64,000 nt of DNA from 20CM-2-65-7 sp963830455. Its GTDB lineage: Bacteria > Gemmatimonadota > Gemmatimonadetes > Gemmatimonadales > GWC2-71-9. Under the pieces are notes generated by a model. It did no database searches. It had not been told where the DNA came from and saw only the letters and a program-made list of their open reading frames with translations. Shown piece after piece: positions 42,072 through 50,869 of this stretch (position 1 is its first letter; the number at the start of each line of letters is the position of its first letter). The stretch is from positions 744,001 through 808,000 of the forward strand of contig CAWHMT010000002.1 in assembly GCA_963830455.1 (NCBI GenBank), in the 5' to 3' direction. A program made the position numbers and the translations under genes.

Positions 42072-43991
42072 TCACGGGCGGAGCTCCAGACCCGCTCCTC
42101 CCAGGTGAGCCGGCCACCGCGGAGTGATCGAGAAGCCCTGGAGGGTTTCTTCGAACCCCCGTTCACTGCGCGCGACGGTCGTGATCTCCGAACGCCAGAT
42201 CTCCGCGTCGGGCTGCACGCGCAACGCGACGGTGTGCGACACCGACAGCTCCGGCGCGAACACCGCGTGCTCCGGCAGACCGGACCCGTCCCACGTGTAG
42301 GAGACCGCGAGACCGCCGGCGGCATCGAATTGGAGCTGCTTGTCGAGTCCCTCGCCCTGCAGCAGCACGGTGAGCCGGTCGGAAGTCTGCGTGACGGTCG
42401 CGCGCATCGCGACTGCCGACCACGAACGCAGCGGCTGGTACTGCGCCCGGGCGTACTGGGCCGACGTCACCGCATGGGCGATGAGGCGTTCGACGAGAAT
42501 CGCGCGGGGCTCCGCGTCCACCGGCGGCAATTCCTTGAGCCGCGCGGCCCGCTCGATGTCATGGATGCTCGCGGTGCCCCCCCCGCCGGCGTTGTCGTCG
42601 TGCGACGGTGCGTCTGGTTTGGGCGGCTCGTGATAGGATTCGCGGCGCCGCGTCAGCACGTCGGCGAGGTTCGTGAGATCGCCGAAGCGGGTGAACACCT
42701 CGATCGCGCCGCCGCGCCGCGGGCTGATCACCGCCGAGAATTGCGAGGAGTGGACCCACAGCTCCGGGAAGCCGTCGTAGTCCAGATCCACCTCTTCGCA
42801 CGCGAGCGATTCACCGTGGCGCAGCACTCGTTCCGCGATCGCGAGTTGTCGCCAAATCGCGGTGCGCAGGTGCGGCAGGTACAGGCCGCCGAACACGCCA
42901 TGCCAGTACGCGTCGTTGCACTGGGCGCGGCCGATCGCCCGGCGCGCCTCGGGCGGATCGCCCCGACGGCGGGAGAGCGCGGAGAGGGCGAGCATCGTCT
43001 TGTGCATGCGGTTCGATTCGGGATACTTGACCAGGAAATGGTGCCAGTGCCCTCCCCGCACGAACGATGTCGAAGCTGCCAGCTGCTCCGGTCCGAGCTG
43101 CTCCTCCAGCCGCGTCAGCTGCTCTTGGGCCGCCGCAGGCAGGGCCCATTTTTCCATTTCGCGGTATGAGGCGGTGCCCAGGTAGGCCAAGCCACCCGAC
43201 GGCACCTGCCGGAACGCTTCCTGGCCGGTCGACAGTTTGACCTCGCCTGCCGCCGTGAGGCCCTCGATGGTCTTGAGGAAGTTGTCGAGCCAGCCGGATC
43301 CGTAGACCCACTCTTTGGTTCCGGGCCACCCACCAAACTTTTCTCCATCGTCCGCCAGCACCGCCAGCTCGTGGCCGTGCCCGCGCAGCTCGCGCAGATA
43401 CGCGGCGGTCTCTTCCGGCGGCCGGAATGGAATCAGGTAGCGCAGGCGCTCGTCGATCGCGAGCAGGCCCACGCGGCGGCCGTTCGACTCGGTGAGATAG
43501 GGGCGGTGCAAGTCCTTGCTGCGGAACCCGCACACCAGGAAGTGGCGATCATCGACGAGCGCGTACTCCACGCCCGCTTCGGCCAAATCCTCGGCAAGCC
43601 CTGGATGCCACACGCGCTCGGTCAGCCAGAGTCCCGTCGCGTCGACGCCGAAGCGGCGCTTGAGGTACTCGCGCAGCCGCCCGATTTGCTCGAGCCGGTC
43701 GGGCTTGGGCAGTGCGGCGAGAATCGGCTCGTCGAACCCGGCGAGCAGCAGCTCGAGCTTGCTGTCGGCGGCGAGCCGGCCGATCATGTCCAGCCACGCG
43801 ACTTCGTGCTGCTCGAGCCACTCGAGCAGCGGACCCGACACGTGCAGGGTCAGCGGCAACAATCCGGCGGCGCTCGCCCGCTCGATGATCGGCCGGTAGA
43901 CGTCGCGCACGTGATCGGCCATGACGTGATCAAAATTCCCCACCGGCTGGTGCAGGTGGAGGCCGAAGACGAACCGCAGCGGCCGGTTCAT
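42072..43991 (-). CDS. GH57 4-alpha-glucanotransferase
   Basis: The 639-residue cytoplasmic GH57 enzyme is of the Thermococcus litoralis 4-alpha-glucanotransferase/amylase type. The N-terminal barrel starts FVFGLHLHQPVGNF. The nucleophile is Glu125 in GLWLTERVW and the acid/base Asp214 or Asp215 in LADDGEKFGGW, close to the known E123/D214 pair. The C-terminal beta-sandwich (DUF1925/1926-like) includes LDYDGFPELWVHSSQFSAVI. It rearranges alpha-1,4-glucans during glycogen turnover. Its ATG overlaps the stop of the preceding GH57 gene (ATGA). Confidence 0.92.
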   Translation of the reverse strand: MNRPLRFVFGLHLHQPVGNFDHVMADHVRDVYRPIIERASAAGLLPLTLHVSGPLLEWLEQHEVAWLDMIGRLAADSKLELLLAGFDEPILAALPKPDRLEQIGRLREYLKRRFGVDATGLWLTERVWHPGLAEDLAEAGVEYALVDDRHFLVCGFRSKDLHRPYLTESNGRRVGLLAIDERLRYLIPFRPPEETAAYLRELRGHGHELAVLADDGEKFGGWPGTKEWVYGSGWLDNFLKTIEGLTAAGEVKLSTGQEAFRQVPSGGLAYLGTASYREMEKWALPAAAQEQLTRLEEQLGPEQLAASTSFVRGGHWHHFLVKYPESNRMHKTMLALSALSRRRGDPPEARRAIGRAQCNDAYWHGVFGGLYLPHLRTAIWRQLAIAERVLRHGESLACEEVDLDYDGFPELWVHSSQFSAVISPRRGGAIEVFTRFGDLTNLADVLTRRRESYHEPPKPDAPSHDDNAGGGGTASIHDIERAARLKELPPVDAEPRAILVERLIAHAVTSAQYARAQYQPLRSWSAVAMRATVTQTSDRLTVLLQGEGLDKQLQFDAAGGLAVSYTWDGSGLPEHAVFAPELSVSHTVALRVQPDAEIWRSEITTVARSERGFEETLQGFSITPRWPAHLGGAGLELRP

Positions 43992-45364
43992 GACGGCGTG
44001 GGTTGCAGCAGGTGGCGGAACACATCGGCGGCGCTGCCCGCGGCCGGATCGTTGCTGCGCGCGTCACCCAGCTTTTCGATGAATCCCGCTTCGAGCCGGC
44101 CGCTCTCAGACCCCGCCAGGGTGATCGCATGCGCCGCGTACCGGAGGACCTGGCGTCCTTCCAGCCCCGCAATGTCGTCGAAGAACCACCCGCACGAGGT
44201 CATCGCGCGCAGCACGCCGCGCTCCATTTCGATCAGGCGCGCCGTATTGTCGTCTCCCGGCACCGGACCGGCGGCACCCGCGGCGTTCCGAAAGGCCCAC
44301 GGTCCGCCCGGAAGGGCACGCCCGGCGCGCTCGTAAATCGTGTGAATCTCCTGCGCGAGCCAGTCGACGGCAGCGCGGAGTGGCGCGCGCCAGTCCTGCT
44401 GCGAGGGCCGGTCGTGGTGGACCCGGCAGCCGCACGCCGAGCGCCAGCGCTCGATCCCGTGCGCGCAGCTCCACGACGTCGGCTCGACGAGGTCCACCGT
44501 GGCCGCGGGCGGATGAGCGGCGAGCGCCGCGGCGAAGTTCGTGACCAGAACCTTGTCGGAATGCTGGATTCTATTCAGCGCGGTGGCGAGCGTGGTGTCG
44601 GCACCCTTGTGATGATGCCCGAACGTCTCACCATCCACCGCCAGCGATCGGATCGTGCCCACGGGCGTGCCATTCAACACGTCCGTGAAGCGACGGTGAT
44701 CGCTCTGCAGCCCGCCGAATGCGATGTCGTGCGCCAGCCCGCCGTCATACACGAACACGGTGATCGAGCGGCCGTGGTCGAGCGCGATCCTGGCCGGGAC
44801 GCCCCGGTCCGGCACCTTCGACACTTGATGCGGTGCGAGCACGGTAAACGCGATCCCGGCCGCGGCCAACACGTCGAGCGTCTCGCGGTCGACCGCGGTT
44901 TCGGGCAGCCAGAAGCCGACCGGGGCGCGCCCAAAGCGGCGCTGGAAATCGGCGATGCCCCAGCGCACCTCCGTTTCTTTGTCCCGCCGGCTCGCCAGCG
45001 GCAGGATGATGTGGTGGTACGGCATCGCGAGGGCGTTGCCTTCCCCCAGGCGTTTCACACTCGCGCGGTCCGCGCGGATCACCGCGGCGTGAATCGCCGG
45101 GGCCTCCCGCTCCATCCAGTCGAGCAGCGTCGCCCCAAAGTCGAAGCTCAGGAATTCGTAGACGGGGATCTTGATCCGCTTGCCGGCCTCTTCGATTGCG
45201 ACGGAGACGAGCGGGAGATACGTCTCCCGGGTGATGCGCACATTCCAGTCGTGGTCCGGCGCGGCCGACGGCTCGGCATCGACCTGTCCGGTCCAGGGGT
45301 TCTCACGCGGCGGCTGATAGAAATGCCCGTGAATGACGACGAGCCCTTTTTCCCCCGCGCTCAT
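43988..45364 (-). CDS. GH57 family protein, DUF3536 type, short form
   Basis: The 458-residue protein begins VVIHGHFYQPPRENPW, typical of the DUF3536-type GH57 group. The candidate nucleophile is Glu155 in FWLPETAVD and the candidate acid/base Asp244 in LAVDGETFGHHH. Members I recall are about 800 residues with a long C-terminal DUF3536 domain; here the C-terminal part is much shorter, with HTIYERAGRALPGG and DIAGLEGRQVLRYAAHAI. Substrate unproven but presumably an alpha-glucan. It is coupled by ATGA overlaps to both neighbours. Confidence 0.88.
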   Translation of the reverse strand: MSAGEKGLVVIHGHFYQPPRENPWTGQVDAEPSAAPDHDWNVRITRETYLPLVSVAIEEAGKRIKIPVYEFLSFDFGATLLDWMEREAPAIHAAVIRADRASVKRLGEGNALAMPYHHIILPLASRRDKETEVRWGIADFQRRFGRAPVGFWLPETAVDRETLDVLAAAGIAFTVLAPHQVSKVPDRGVPARIALDHGRSITVFVYDGGLAHDIAFGGLQSDHRRFTDVLNGTPVGTIRSLAVDGETFGHHHKGADTTLATALNRIQHSDKVLVTNFAAALAAHPPAATVDLVEPTSWSCAHGIERWRSACGCRVHHDRPSQQDWRAPLRAAVDWLAQEIHTIYERAGRALPGGPWAFRNAAGAAGPVPGDDNTARLIEMERGVLRAMTSCGWFFDDIAGLEGRQVLRYAAHAITLAGSESGRLEAGFIEKLGDARSNDPAAGSAADVFRHLLQPTPS

Positions 45365-46998
45365 CCAACGACTTCGGCGACGGTGCGCAGGACGTCCGGG
45401 AACACGCCGTCCTGTGCGCCCAGCGCTTCCACGCGTTGCATGGTGGCGTCCTCGATGGTGCCGGTCTTCAGGACGCGCACCAGGTCTTCCGCCTGGCCGC
45501 AGTGCTCGTCGAACCGCTGATTGGCGTAGTCGGCCGCTTGTCCCGCTGAGATGATGAATTGCCAGTCGGAGGCCTGCGCGAGCAGCATCGCGCGCGTGGC
45601 CTGCGCGAGCACGGCGCGGGGCTTGGGGCCGCCCACCAGCGCCTTGGCCGCGACCGCCCAGTACGCCTCTTCCAGCGCCCACAGTCGCTTCCACGTCCAT
45701 GCCGTGTGATGGTTGAGCCAGTAGGAGAAATCGCCGTCCTTGCCCCACGATCCCGCCGTCAGCTGAATGGCGGGCGCGCGCTTGCCGTGACTCATGACGT
45801 GCTCGCGCGCCGTCACCGGCCGCACGCCGTTGTCGGCCAGGCGGCGATATACGTTGGCGAGGAAGTCGACCCCTTCGAACCACCAGTGCCCGAACAGCTC
45901 CGCGTCGAACGGGGCGGTCACGACCGCGTCGCGGGCCTTGCTCTTCGCCCGCTGCGACGCGGTATCCTTGAGCACCCCGGCGAAGTGCTCGGCATGGTTT
46001 CTCGCCGCGCCCTGCGCTGCCTGCGGATCGTATGGCTGTTTGGCGCCGAGGTCGGCCTGCGGACCGGTCACGCGCCACAGTCGCAGGCCGTCCGGCCAGC
46101 GGATCTTGTGGAACTCGAGATACCACTCGTCACCGGGATACCCCTGCGCTCGGCTCCACACCTGGCTCGAGGACCGCGGGTCGCGCACCAGCGCGAATAG
46201 ATCGCGCGCCTTGCCGTCGGCCGAGGCCACGCGGTACGCGGTGTAGGGTGTGCGCGACCCCTTCGTCACCGGCGCCGGCGCATCGGGATAATTGAGCGCC
46301 GGTCCCGCCTGCACGAGATGCGAGTCCACGAAGAAGTACCGGAACCCCGCGTCGGCCAGATGCTGCTCGATGCCGACCCGGTACGGTTGCGCGGGCGCGC
46401 CGTAACCGGGATTCCAGGGACCGGCGGGGCGGTACGCGCATTCGGGCAGCCAACATCCCGTCGGGGCGCGGCCGAACAGCCGCCGGTGCTCGGCAGCTCC
46501 GACGCGCAGCTGCAGCTGAATACTTTCATCGCGCGCGAGCAGCGGCAGGAACCCGTGCGTGGCTGCCGACGAGATGATCTCGATCACGCCCCGATCTTCG
46601 AAGCCCCGGAGCGTGCCGATCAGATCTTCGTTGAGCGATCGAAACAGATCGTAGAGTCGCTGCAGCCGCTGATGCCAGAAATCCGCGATCGGTTTGAGCG
46701 CCAGATCGCCGGATTTCGCCAACGACGCGGGTGCCTGCGCCGCCGCTTCGAGCCGCCGCTCCATGTAGGCTTCGAATTCACTCAGGAACGACGGATGAGC
46801 CAGCTGATTCGCGAGCACCGGCGTGATGCCAAGCGTGATCGGGGCAGGGATGCGCTCGCGCTCGAGCTGCTGCAGCACCTCGATCAGCGGGAGATAGCTG
46901 TCGAGCGCGCCTTCGGACAGCCAGACACTGCCGTGCGGCCAGCGGCCATGGTGCAGGACGTACGGCAGATGGCCGTGGAGGGTAAGCACGAAATCCAT
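45361..46998 (-). CDS. GH57 1,4-alpha-glucan branching enzyme (DUF1957)
   Basis: The 545-residue protein is of the GH57 branching-enzyme group (Thermococcus/Thermus type). The start MDFVLTLHGHLPYVLHHGRWPHG is diagnostic. The nucleophile is Glu186 in GCWLPECAY and the acid/base Asp365 in TAPFDAELFGHWWFEG, close to E183/D354 of the archaeal enzyme. The C-terminal DUF1957 helical part includes SWGKDGDFSYWLNHHTAWTW. It introduces alpha-1,6 branches into glycogen and probably takes the place of GH13 GlgB, which is absent here. ATG 46998 is 25 bp after glgA. Confidence 0.93.
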   Translation of the reverse strand: MDFVLTLHGHLPYVLHHGRWPHGSVWLSEGALDSYLPLIEVLQQLERERIPAPITLGITPVLANQLAHPSFLSEFEAYMERRLEAAAQAPASLAKSGDLALKPIADFWHQRLQRLYDLFRSLNEDLIGTLRGFEDRGVIEIISSAATHGFLPLLARDESIQLQLRVGAAEHRRLFGRAPTGCWLPECAYRPAGPWNPGYGAPAQPYRVGIEQHLADAGFRYFFVDSHLVQAGPALNYPDAPAPVTKGSRTPYTAYRVASADGKARDLFALVRDPRSSSQVWSRAQGYPGDEWYLEFHKIRWPDGLRLWRVTGPQADLGAKQPYDPQAAQGAARNHAEHFAGVLKDTASQRAKSKARDAVVTAPFDAELFGHWWFEGVDFLANVYRRLADNGVRPVTAREHVMSHGKRAPAIQLTAGSWGKDGDFSYWLNHHTAWTWKRLWALEEAYWAVAAKALVGGPKPRAVLAQATRAMLLAQASDWQFIISAGQAADYANQRFDEHCGQAEDLVRVLKTGTIEDATMQRVEALGAQDGVFPDVLRTVAEVVG

Positions 46999-47023
46999 CG
47001 GAGATCCCGGGATTGGGGAAGCG

Positions 47024-48550
47024 CTACCGGCGGGCGTTCGCGCCTCGTCCACCCTTGGCGGTGGAGGAGCGTTTGCGCCGCGGGCGCCCACCGTCTGTGG
47101 CCGCGGGCTGCGGAACCGCCCGCGCCGCCAGCGCGCGCCGGTAGACCGCCGCATACGCCTCGGCCGGCTGGCGCCAGGAGAAATCCTTGCGCATGGCCCC
47201 TTTCGCCAGCTCGGTGAACCATGGGCGATCTTGATACAACGTCACCGCCCGCTGCACGGCATGGTCGAACGCGTCCGGACTATAGGCGTCGTACAGGATG
47301 CCGGTGACGCCATCCTCGATCGTATCCGCGAGTCCGCCCACGCGGCGGGCGACGGGGAGCGCGCCGTAGAGCTGCGCGCGCATCTGCGTGAGACCACACG
47401 GCTCGTACAGGGACGGCATCATGAGAAAATCCGCCCCCGCGAGCAGCTGATGCTCGAGCGTGTCGGTAAAGGCGTTGATCGCGATGCGCGCCGGATATTG
47501 CGCCGCCAGCTCGCGTAGCGCGTTCTCGAACTGCGCCTCACCCGCGCCGAGGAAAATGAACTGGGCGTCGAGCAGCCGCAGCGATTGCGAGGCCACGATT
47601 TGGTCGAGCCCCTTCTGCGCCACGAGCCGCGCACTCATCCCGAACACCGGAACGTTGGGGCGTCGCGGCAGTCCCCAGGCGTCCTGGAGCGCGGCCTTGC
47701 AACGCACCTTGCCCGACAGATCGTCCGGCGTGAACCGTGCCGGAATGTCCGGATCGTTCGACGGATCCCACTTGTCCACGTCGATGCCGTTGCGAATGCC
47801 GACCAGCCGATCACCCAACGCGCGGAAGCTGTGCTGCAGCCCGAAGCCACCCACATCGGTCAGCAGCTCGAATGCGTGCGTCGGACTGACCGTGGTCACC
47901 ATGTCGGCGTACAGCAGGCCACCCTTCAGATAGTTGAGCCGGCCATACCACTCCATGAAATCGGGGGACCACATGTCCTGCGGCAACCCGATCTGGTGCA
48001 ACACCTCATAGGGGTAGACGCCCTGGAAGCCGCCGTTGTGCACGGTCAATACCGCCGGCAGCCGCTGCAGGTCGGGCTCGTCGCGGTAGACGCGGCGCAA
48101 GAAGACAGGAACCAGCGCGGCATGCCAGTCGTGGGCGTGCAAGATCAGATTGCCTTCCCCAATGCGCCGCGCGATCTCGATCGACGCCGAGGCAAACAGC
48201 GCGAACCGGAGGGGATTGTCGGGATAGTCGCCGCCCGCATCGCCGTAGAGGCCGGGGCGATCGAACGACGGATCGTGCTCGAGGAACAGCGTCTTGGGGA
48301 ACGTGTCGCCGACCTGCCGCCAGACCCGCACCACCTCGCGGCGCTTTCCGCTTTCCACGGTAAATGGATCGCAAAACGGCTCGAGGCGGCCCGCATGCGC
48401 GCGGGCTTCGCGATAGAGGGGGAGCACCACGTGGCTCTCCGTCCCGCTCGCCGCCTGATAGTCCGCGAGACCGGCGACGGCCTGACCAAGGCCGCCCGTC
48501 CGCGCGTACGGCCACAGCTCGGCGGTAAGGTGGAGAACCCGGGTCTTCAA
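47024..48550 (-). CDS. glgA: glycogen synthase (GT5)
   Basis: The protein is about 508 residues from TTG 48550, chosen because GGGGAGG lies 6 nt upstream; an upstream GTG at 48565 would place that site inside the coding region. It elongates alpha-1,4-glucan from ADP- or UDP-glucose. Motifs: ARTGGLGQAVAGLADY (family KxGGL, with Arg for Lys), AHDWHAALVPV, LTVHNGGFQGVY, TVSPTHAFELL, GIRNGIDVDKWDP, SARLVAQKGLDQ and SLYEPCGLTQMRAQLYG with nucleotide-binding Glu. The C-terminus has a Lys/Arg-rich tail. It sits between glgP and the GH57 genes. Confidence 0.94.
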   Translation of the reverse strand: MKTRVLHLTAELWPYARTGGLGQAVAGLADYQAASGTESHVVLPLYREARAHAGRLEPFCDPFTVESGKRREVVRVWRQVGDTFPKTLFLEHDPSFDRPGLYGDAGGDYPDNPLRFALFASASIEIARRIGEGNLILHAHDWHAALVPVFLRRVYRDEPDLQRLPAVLTVHNGGFQGVYPYEVLHQIGLPQDMWSPDFMEWYGRLNYLKGGLLYADMVTTVSPTHAFELLTDVGGFGLQHSFRALGDRLVGIRNGIDVDKWDPSNDPDIPARFTPDDLSGKVRCKAALQDAWGLPRRPNVPVFGMSARLVAQKGLDQIVASQSLRLLDAQFIFLGAGEAQFENALRELAAQYPARIAINAFTDTLEHQLLAGADFLMMPSLYEPCGLTQMRAQLYGALPVARRVGGLADTIEDGVTGILYDAYSPDAFDHAVQRAVTLYQDRPWFTELAKGAMRKDFSWRQPAEAYAAVYRRALAARAVPQPAATDGGRPRRKRSSTAKGGRGANARR

Positions 48551-48569
48551 CGAACGCCTCCCCACGCTG

Positions 48570-50765
48570 CTACAGTGGCGGATCGCCGGGATTCGGTTCT
48601 CCGACAGCAGCGGGAACGTAGTACTGGGTCACGTACGCCTGGAGCATCTGTCGCGTGGTGAAGCGCTCGATCGCGACCGCCAGCGCGCCCTTCATCATAT
48701 GTAGCCACGCCGGGGAGTGCTGGCCAGGGACGCGATCGTAGTAGCTCGGCACCACTGCGGCTTCGAGAATGTCAAACAGGTGTTCCGCGTCGGACTGGTC
48801 GGCCTCGGCGTCCGAAGCGGGCAAGGGGATCGCCCAGCCGTTCTCGCCCTTCACATAGCCCTCCGCCCACCAGCCATCGAGCGTGCCCAGCTGCGGGACG
48901 CCGTTGAGCGCGGCTTTCATGCCGCTCGTGCCGCAGGCCTCGAGCGGCACGCGCGGCACATTGATCCAGAGATCCACCCCGGCGACCATGCGGTGGGCCA
49001 GATGCAGCTCGTAATCCTCCAGAAAGGCGATGCGGCCCTCGAAGCTGGGATCCTGCGCGGCCTGCACGACGCGTTGCAGCACGCGCTTGCCGGGATCGTC
49101 GGCCGGGTGCGCCTTGCCGGAAAAGATGAGCTGCACAGGCCGGCGGGGATCGGTCAACAGGCGCCGTAGCCGCTCCAGGTCGCGGAAGAGGAGGTCGGCG
49201 CGCTTGTACGTCGCAAAGCGGCGCGCGAAACCGAGCGTGAGGACGTTGGGTGAGAGCAGCGCCCCGGCGCCTGCCAGTCGCGCCGGTTCCTTCCAGACAT
49301 ACCGCCACCGGTGCCGGGCTTCCTCCCGGATATGATGGAGCAACAAATGGCGCACGCTTTCATGAGCCGCCCACAACCGCGCATCATCCACCGACCGCAC
49401 GGCCGCCACGACCGCCGCGGGTTCGGCCTGCGATTCCCACAGCGGACCGAGCGATTCCGCCAACAGATTCCGGATTGGACGCGCCATCCACGTGCTCAGA
49501 TGGACGCCGTTCGTGACGTACCCGATGGGCACATCGTCGACCGGCGTGTTGCCCCACAGCCATCGCCAGATGCGCCGAGACTCTTCGCGATGCCGCGCCG
49601 ACACGCCGTTCACCCGTGCAGCGAGCCGCAGCGACAACACCGTCATCTCGTAGTGCTGCTCTGTGGGTTTCGGTTGCCCGAACGCCAGGAACTGCTCCCG
49701 GGTGATGCCCATCGTATTCCAGAATGGTCCGGTGACCTGCTCGATTTCACTCAACGAGAACACGTCGTGACCTGCTGCAACCGGCGTGTGCGTCGTGAAC
49801 ACGCTGCTGGAGCGGATCTGATCCACCGCCGCTTGCAGGGTGACCCCGTTACCGATCAGCTCGCGCAGGCGCTCGATGTACATGAATGCGGCGTGTCCCT
49901 CGTTCGCGTGCCAGATCTCTGGATTGATGCCGAGCGCGCGCAGCATGCGGACGCCGCCGACCCCCAGGACCCACTCCTGGCGCAGGCGCCATTCAGTCGC
50001 GCTCGTGTAAAGGCGCGCCGTGAGCCGGCGATCGTCGGGATGATTGCGGTCGAGATCGGTGTCGAGCAGGTAAACCGGAATGCGTCCCACCATGACGCGC
50101 CACGCGCCGACTTGCACCTCGCGACCGGAAACTGTCAGGGGGACGAGGCAGGGACCGCCGTGGGACCCGGTCACGCGCACGACGGGGTTCACCGTGGGAT
50201 CGACCGGATCGTCGGAGTCCCGCTGCCAGCCGTCCAACCCGATCGACTGATCGAAATAGCCGCCGTGGTAGTACAGGCCGACACCGACAAGGGGGACACC
50301 GAGGTCGGATGCTTCTTTGCAATGATCGCCTGCCAGCACGCCCAGACCGCCCGAGTAGATCGGTAGCGAGCGGTGCAGAGCGAATTCGGCGGAAAAGTAC
50401 GCGATCGACTTGTTCACCAGCTGCGGATAGCGGGCGGTGAACCAGGTGCCATTCCGCTCCGTCAGCACACCGAAACGGCGCACGACTTGGTCGTACCGCT
50501 CCAGGAAGGCAGGATCCTGTGCGTTCGTTGCGAGGCGCTCCGGCGCCACTTGGCGCAGGAACTGCACGGCGTTGTGTCGCGTGCTTTCCCACAGCCGGGG
50601 GTCGATCCCGTGGAACAACTCGCGGGCATCGAGCTGCCAGCTCCACCACAGATTCTGGCTGATCTCGGCCAGCAACCGGATGCGCTCCGGCAGCTTGCTC
50701 GTGGGACTGGGTGTGACTGTAGCGGTGCTTGGGGCGGTCGGGGCCGTCGGCGTCGGTGGCGTCAT
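48570..50765 (-). CDS. glgP: alpha-glucan phosphorylase (GT35, short form)
   Basis: The 731-residue protein releases glucose 1-phosphate from glycogen. It has an N-terminal DUF3417-type start (LPERIRLLAEISQNLWWSW), then AYFSAEFALHRSLPIYSGGLGVLAGDH, WHANEGHAAFMYIERL and TTHTPVAAGHDVF. YVTNGVHLSTWMA, FARRFATYKRADLL and the PLP-lysine loop EACGTSGMKAALNGVPQLGTLDGWWAEGY follow. The Thr/Pro-rich first 24 residues are low-complexity. First gene of the glycogen cluster; upstream a TACAAT box (50791-50796) and TTGCGG (50812-50817) are spaced 15 nt, a weak promoter candidate. Confidence 0.94.
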   Translation of the reverse strand: MTPPTPTAPTAPSTATVTPSPTSKLPERIRLLAEISQNLWWSWQLDARELFHGIDPRLWESTRHNAVQFLRQVAPERLATNAQDPAFLERYDQVVRRFGVLTERNGTWFTARYPQLVNKSIAYFSAEFALHRSLPIYSGGLGVLAGDHCKEASDLGVPLVGVGLYYHGGYFDQSIGLDGWQRDSDDPVDPTVNPVVRVTGSHGGPCLVPLTVSGREVQVGAWRVMVGRIPVYLLDTDLDRNHPDDRRLTARLYTSATEWRLRQEWVLGVGGVRMLRALGINPEIWHANEGHAAFMYIERLRELIGNGVTLQAAVDQIRSSSVFTTHTPVAAGHDVFSLSEIEQVTGPFWNTMGITREQFLAFGQPKPTEQHYEMTVLSLRLAARVNGVSARHREESRRIWRWLWGNTPVDDVPIGYVTNGVHLSTWMARPIRNLLAESLGPLWESQAEPAAVVAAVRSVDDARLWAAHESVRHLLLHHIREEARHRWRYVWKEPARLAGAGALLSPNVLTLGFARRFATYKRADLLFRDLERLRRLLTDPRRPVQLIFSGKAHPADDPGKRVLQRVVQAAQDPSFEGRIAFLEDYELHLAHRMVAGVDLWINVPRVPLEACGTSGMKAALNGVPQLGTLDGWWAEGYVKGENGWAIPLPASDAEADQSDAEHLFDILEAAVVPSYYDRVPGQHSPAWLHMMKGALAVAIERFTTRQMLQAYVTQYYVPAAVGEPNPGDPPL

Positions 50766-50869
50766 CGTTGCGACATATCTAACCAAGGAGATTGTAAGGC
50801 TCCAGTCAGAGCCGCAACCTTTTCCTCTTGCCGCGCGTCCAACGTGGTATCCTAGCCCGCGTGAGCGCC

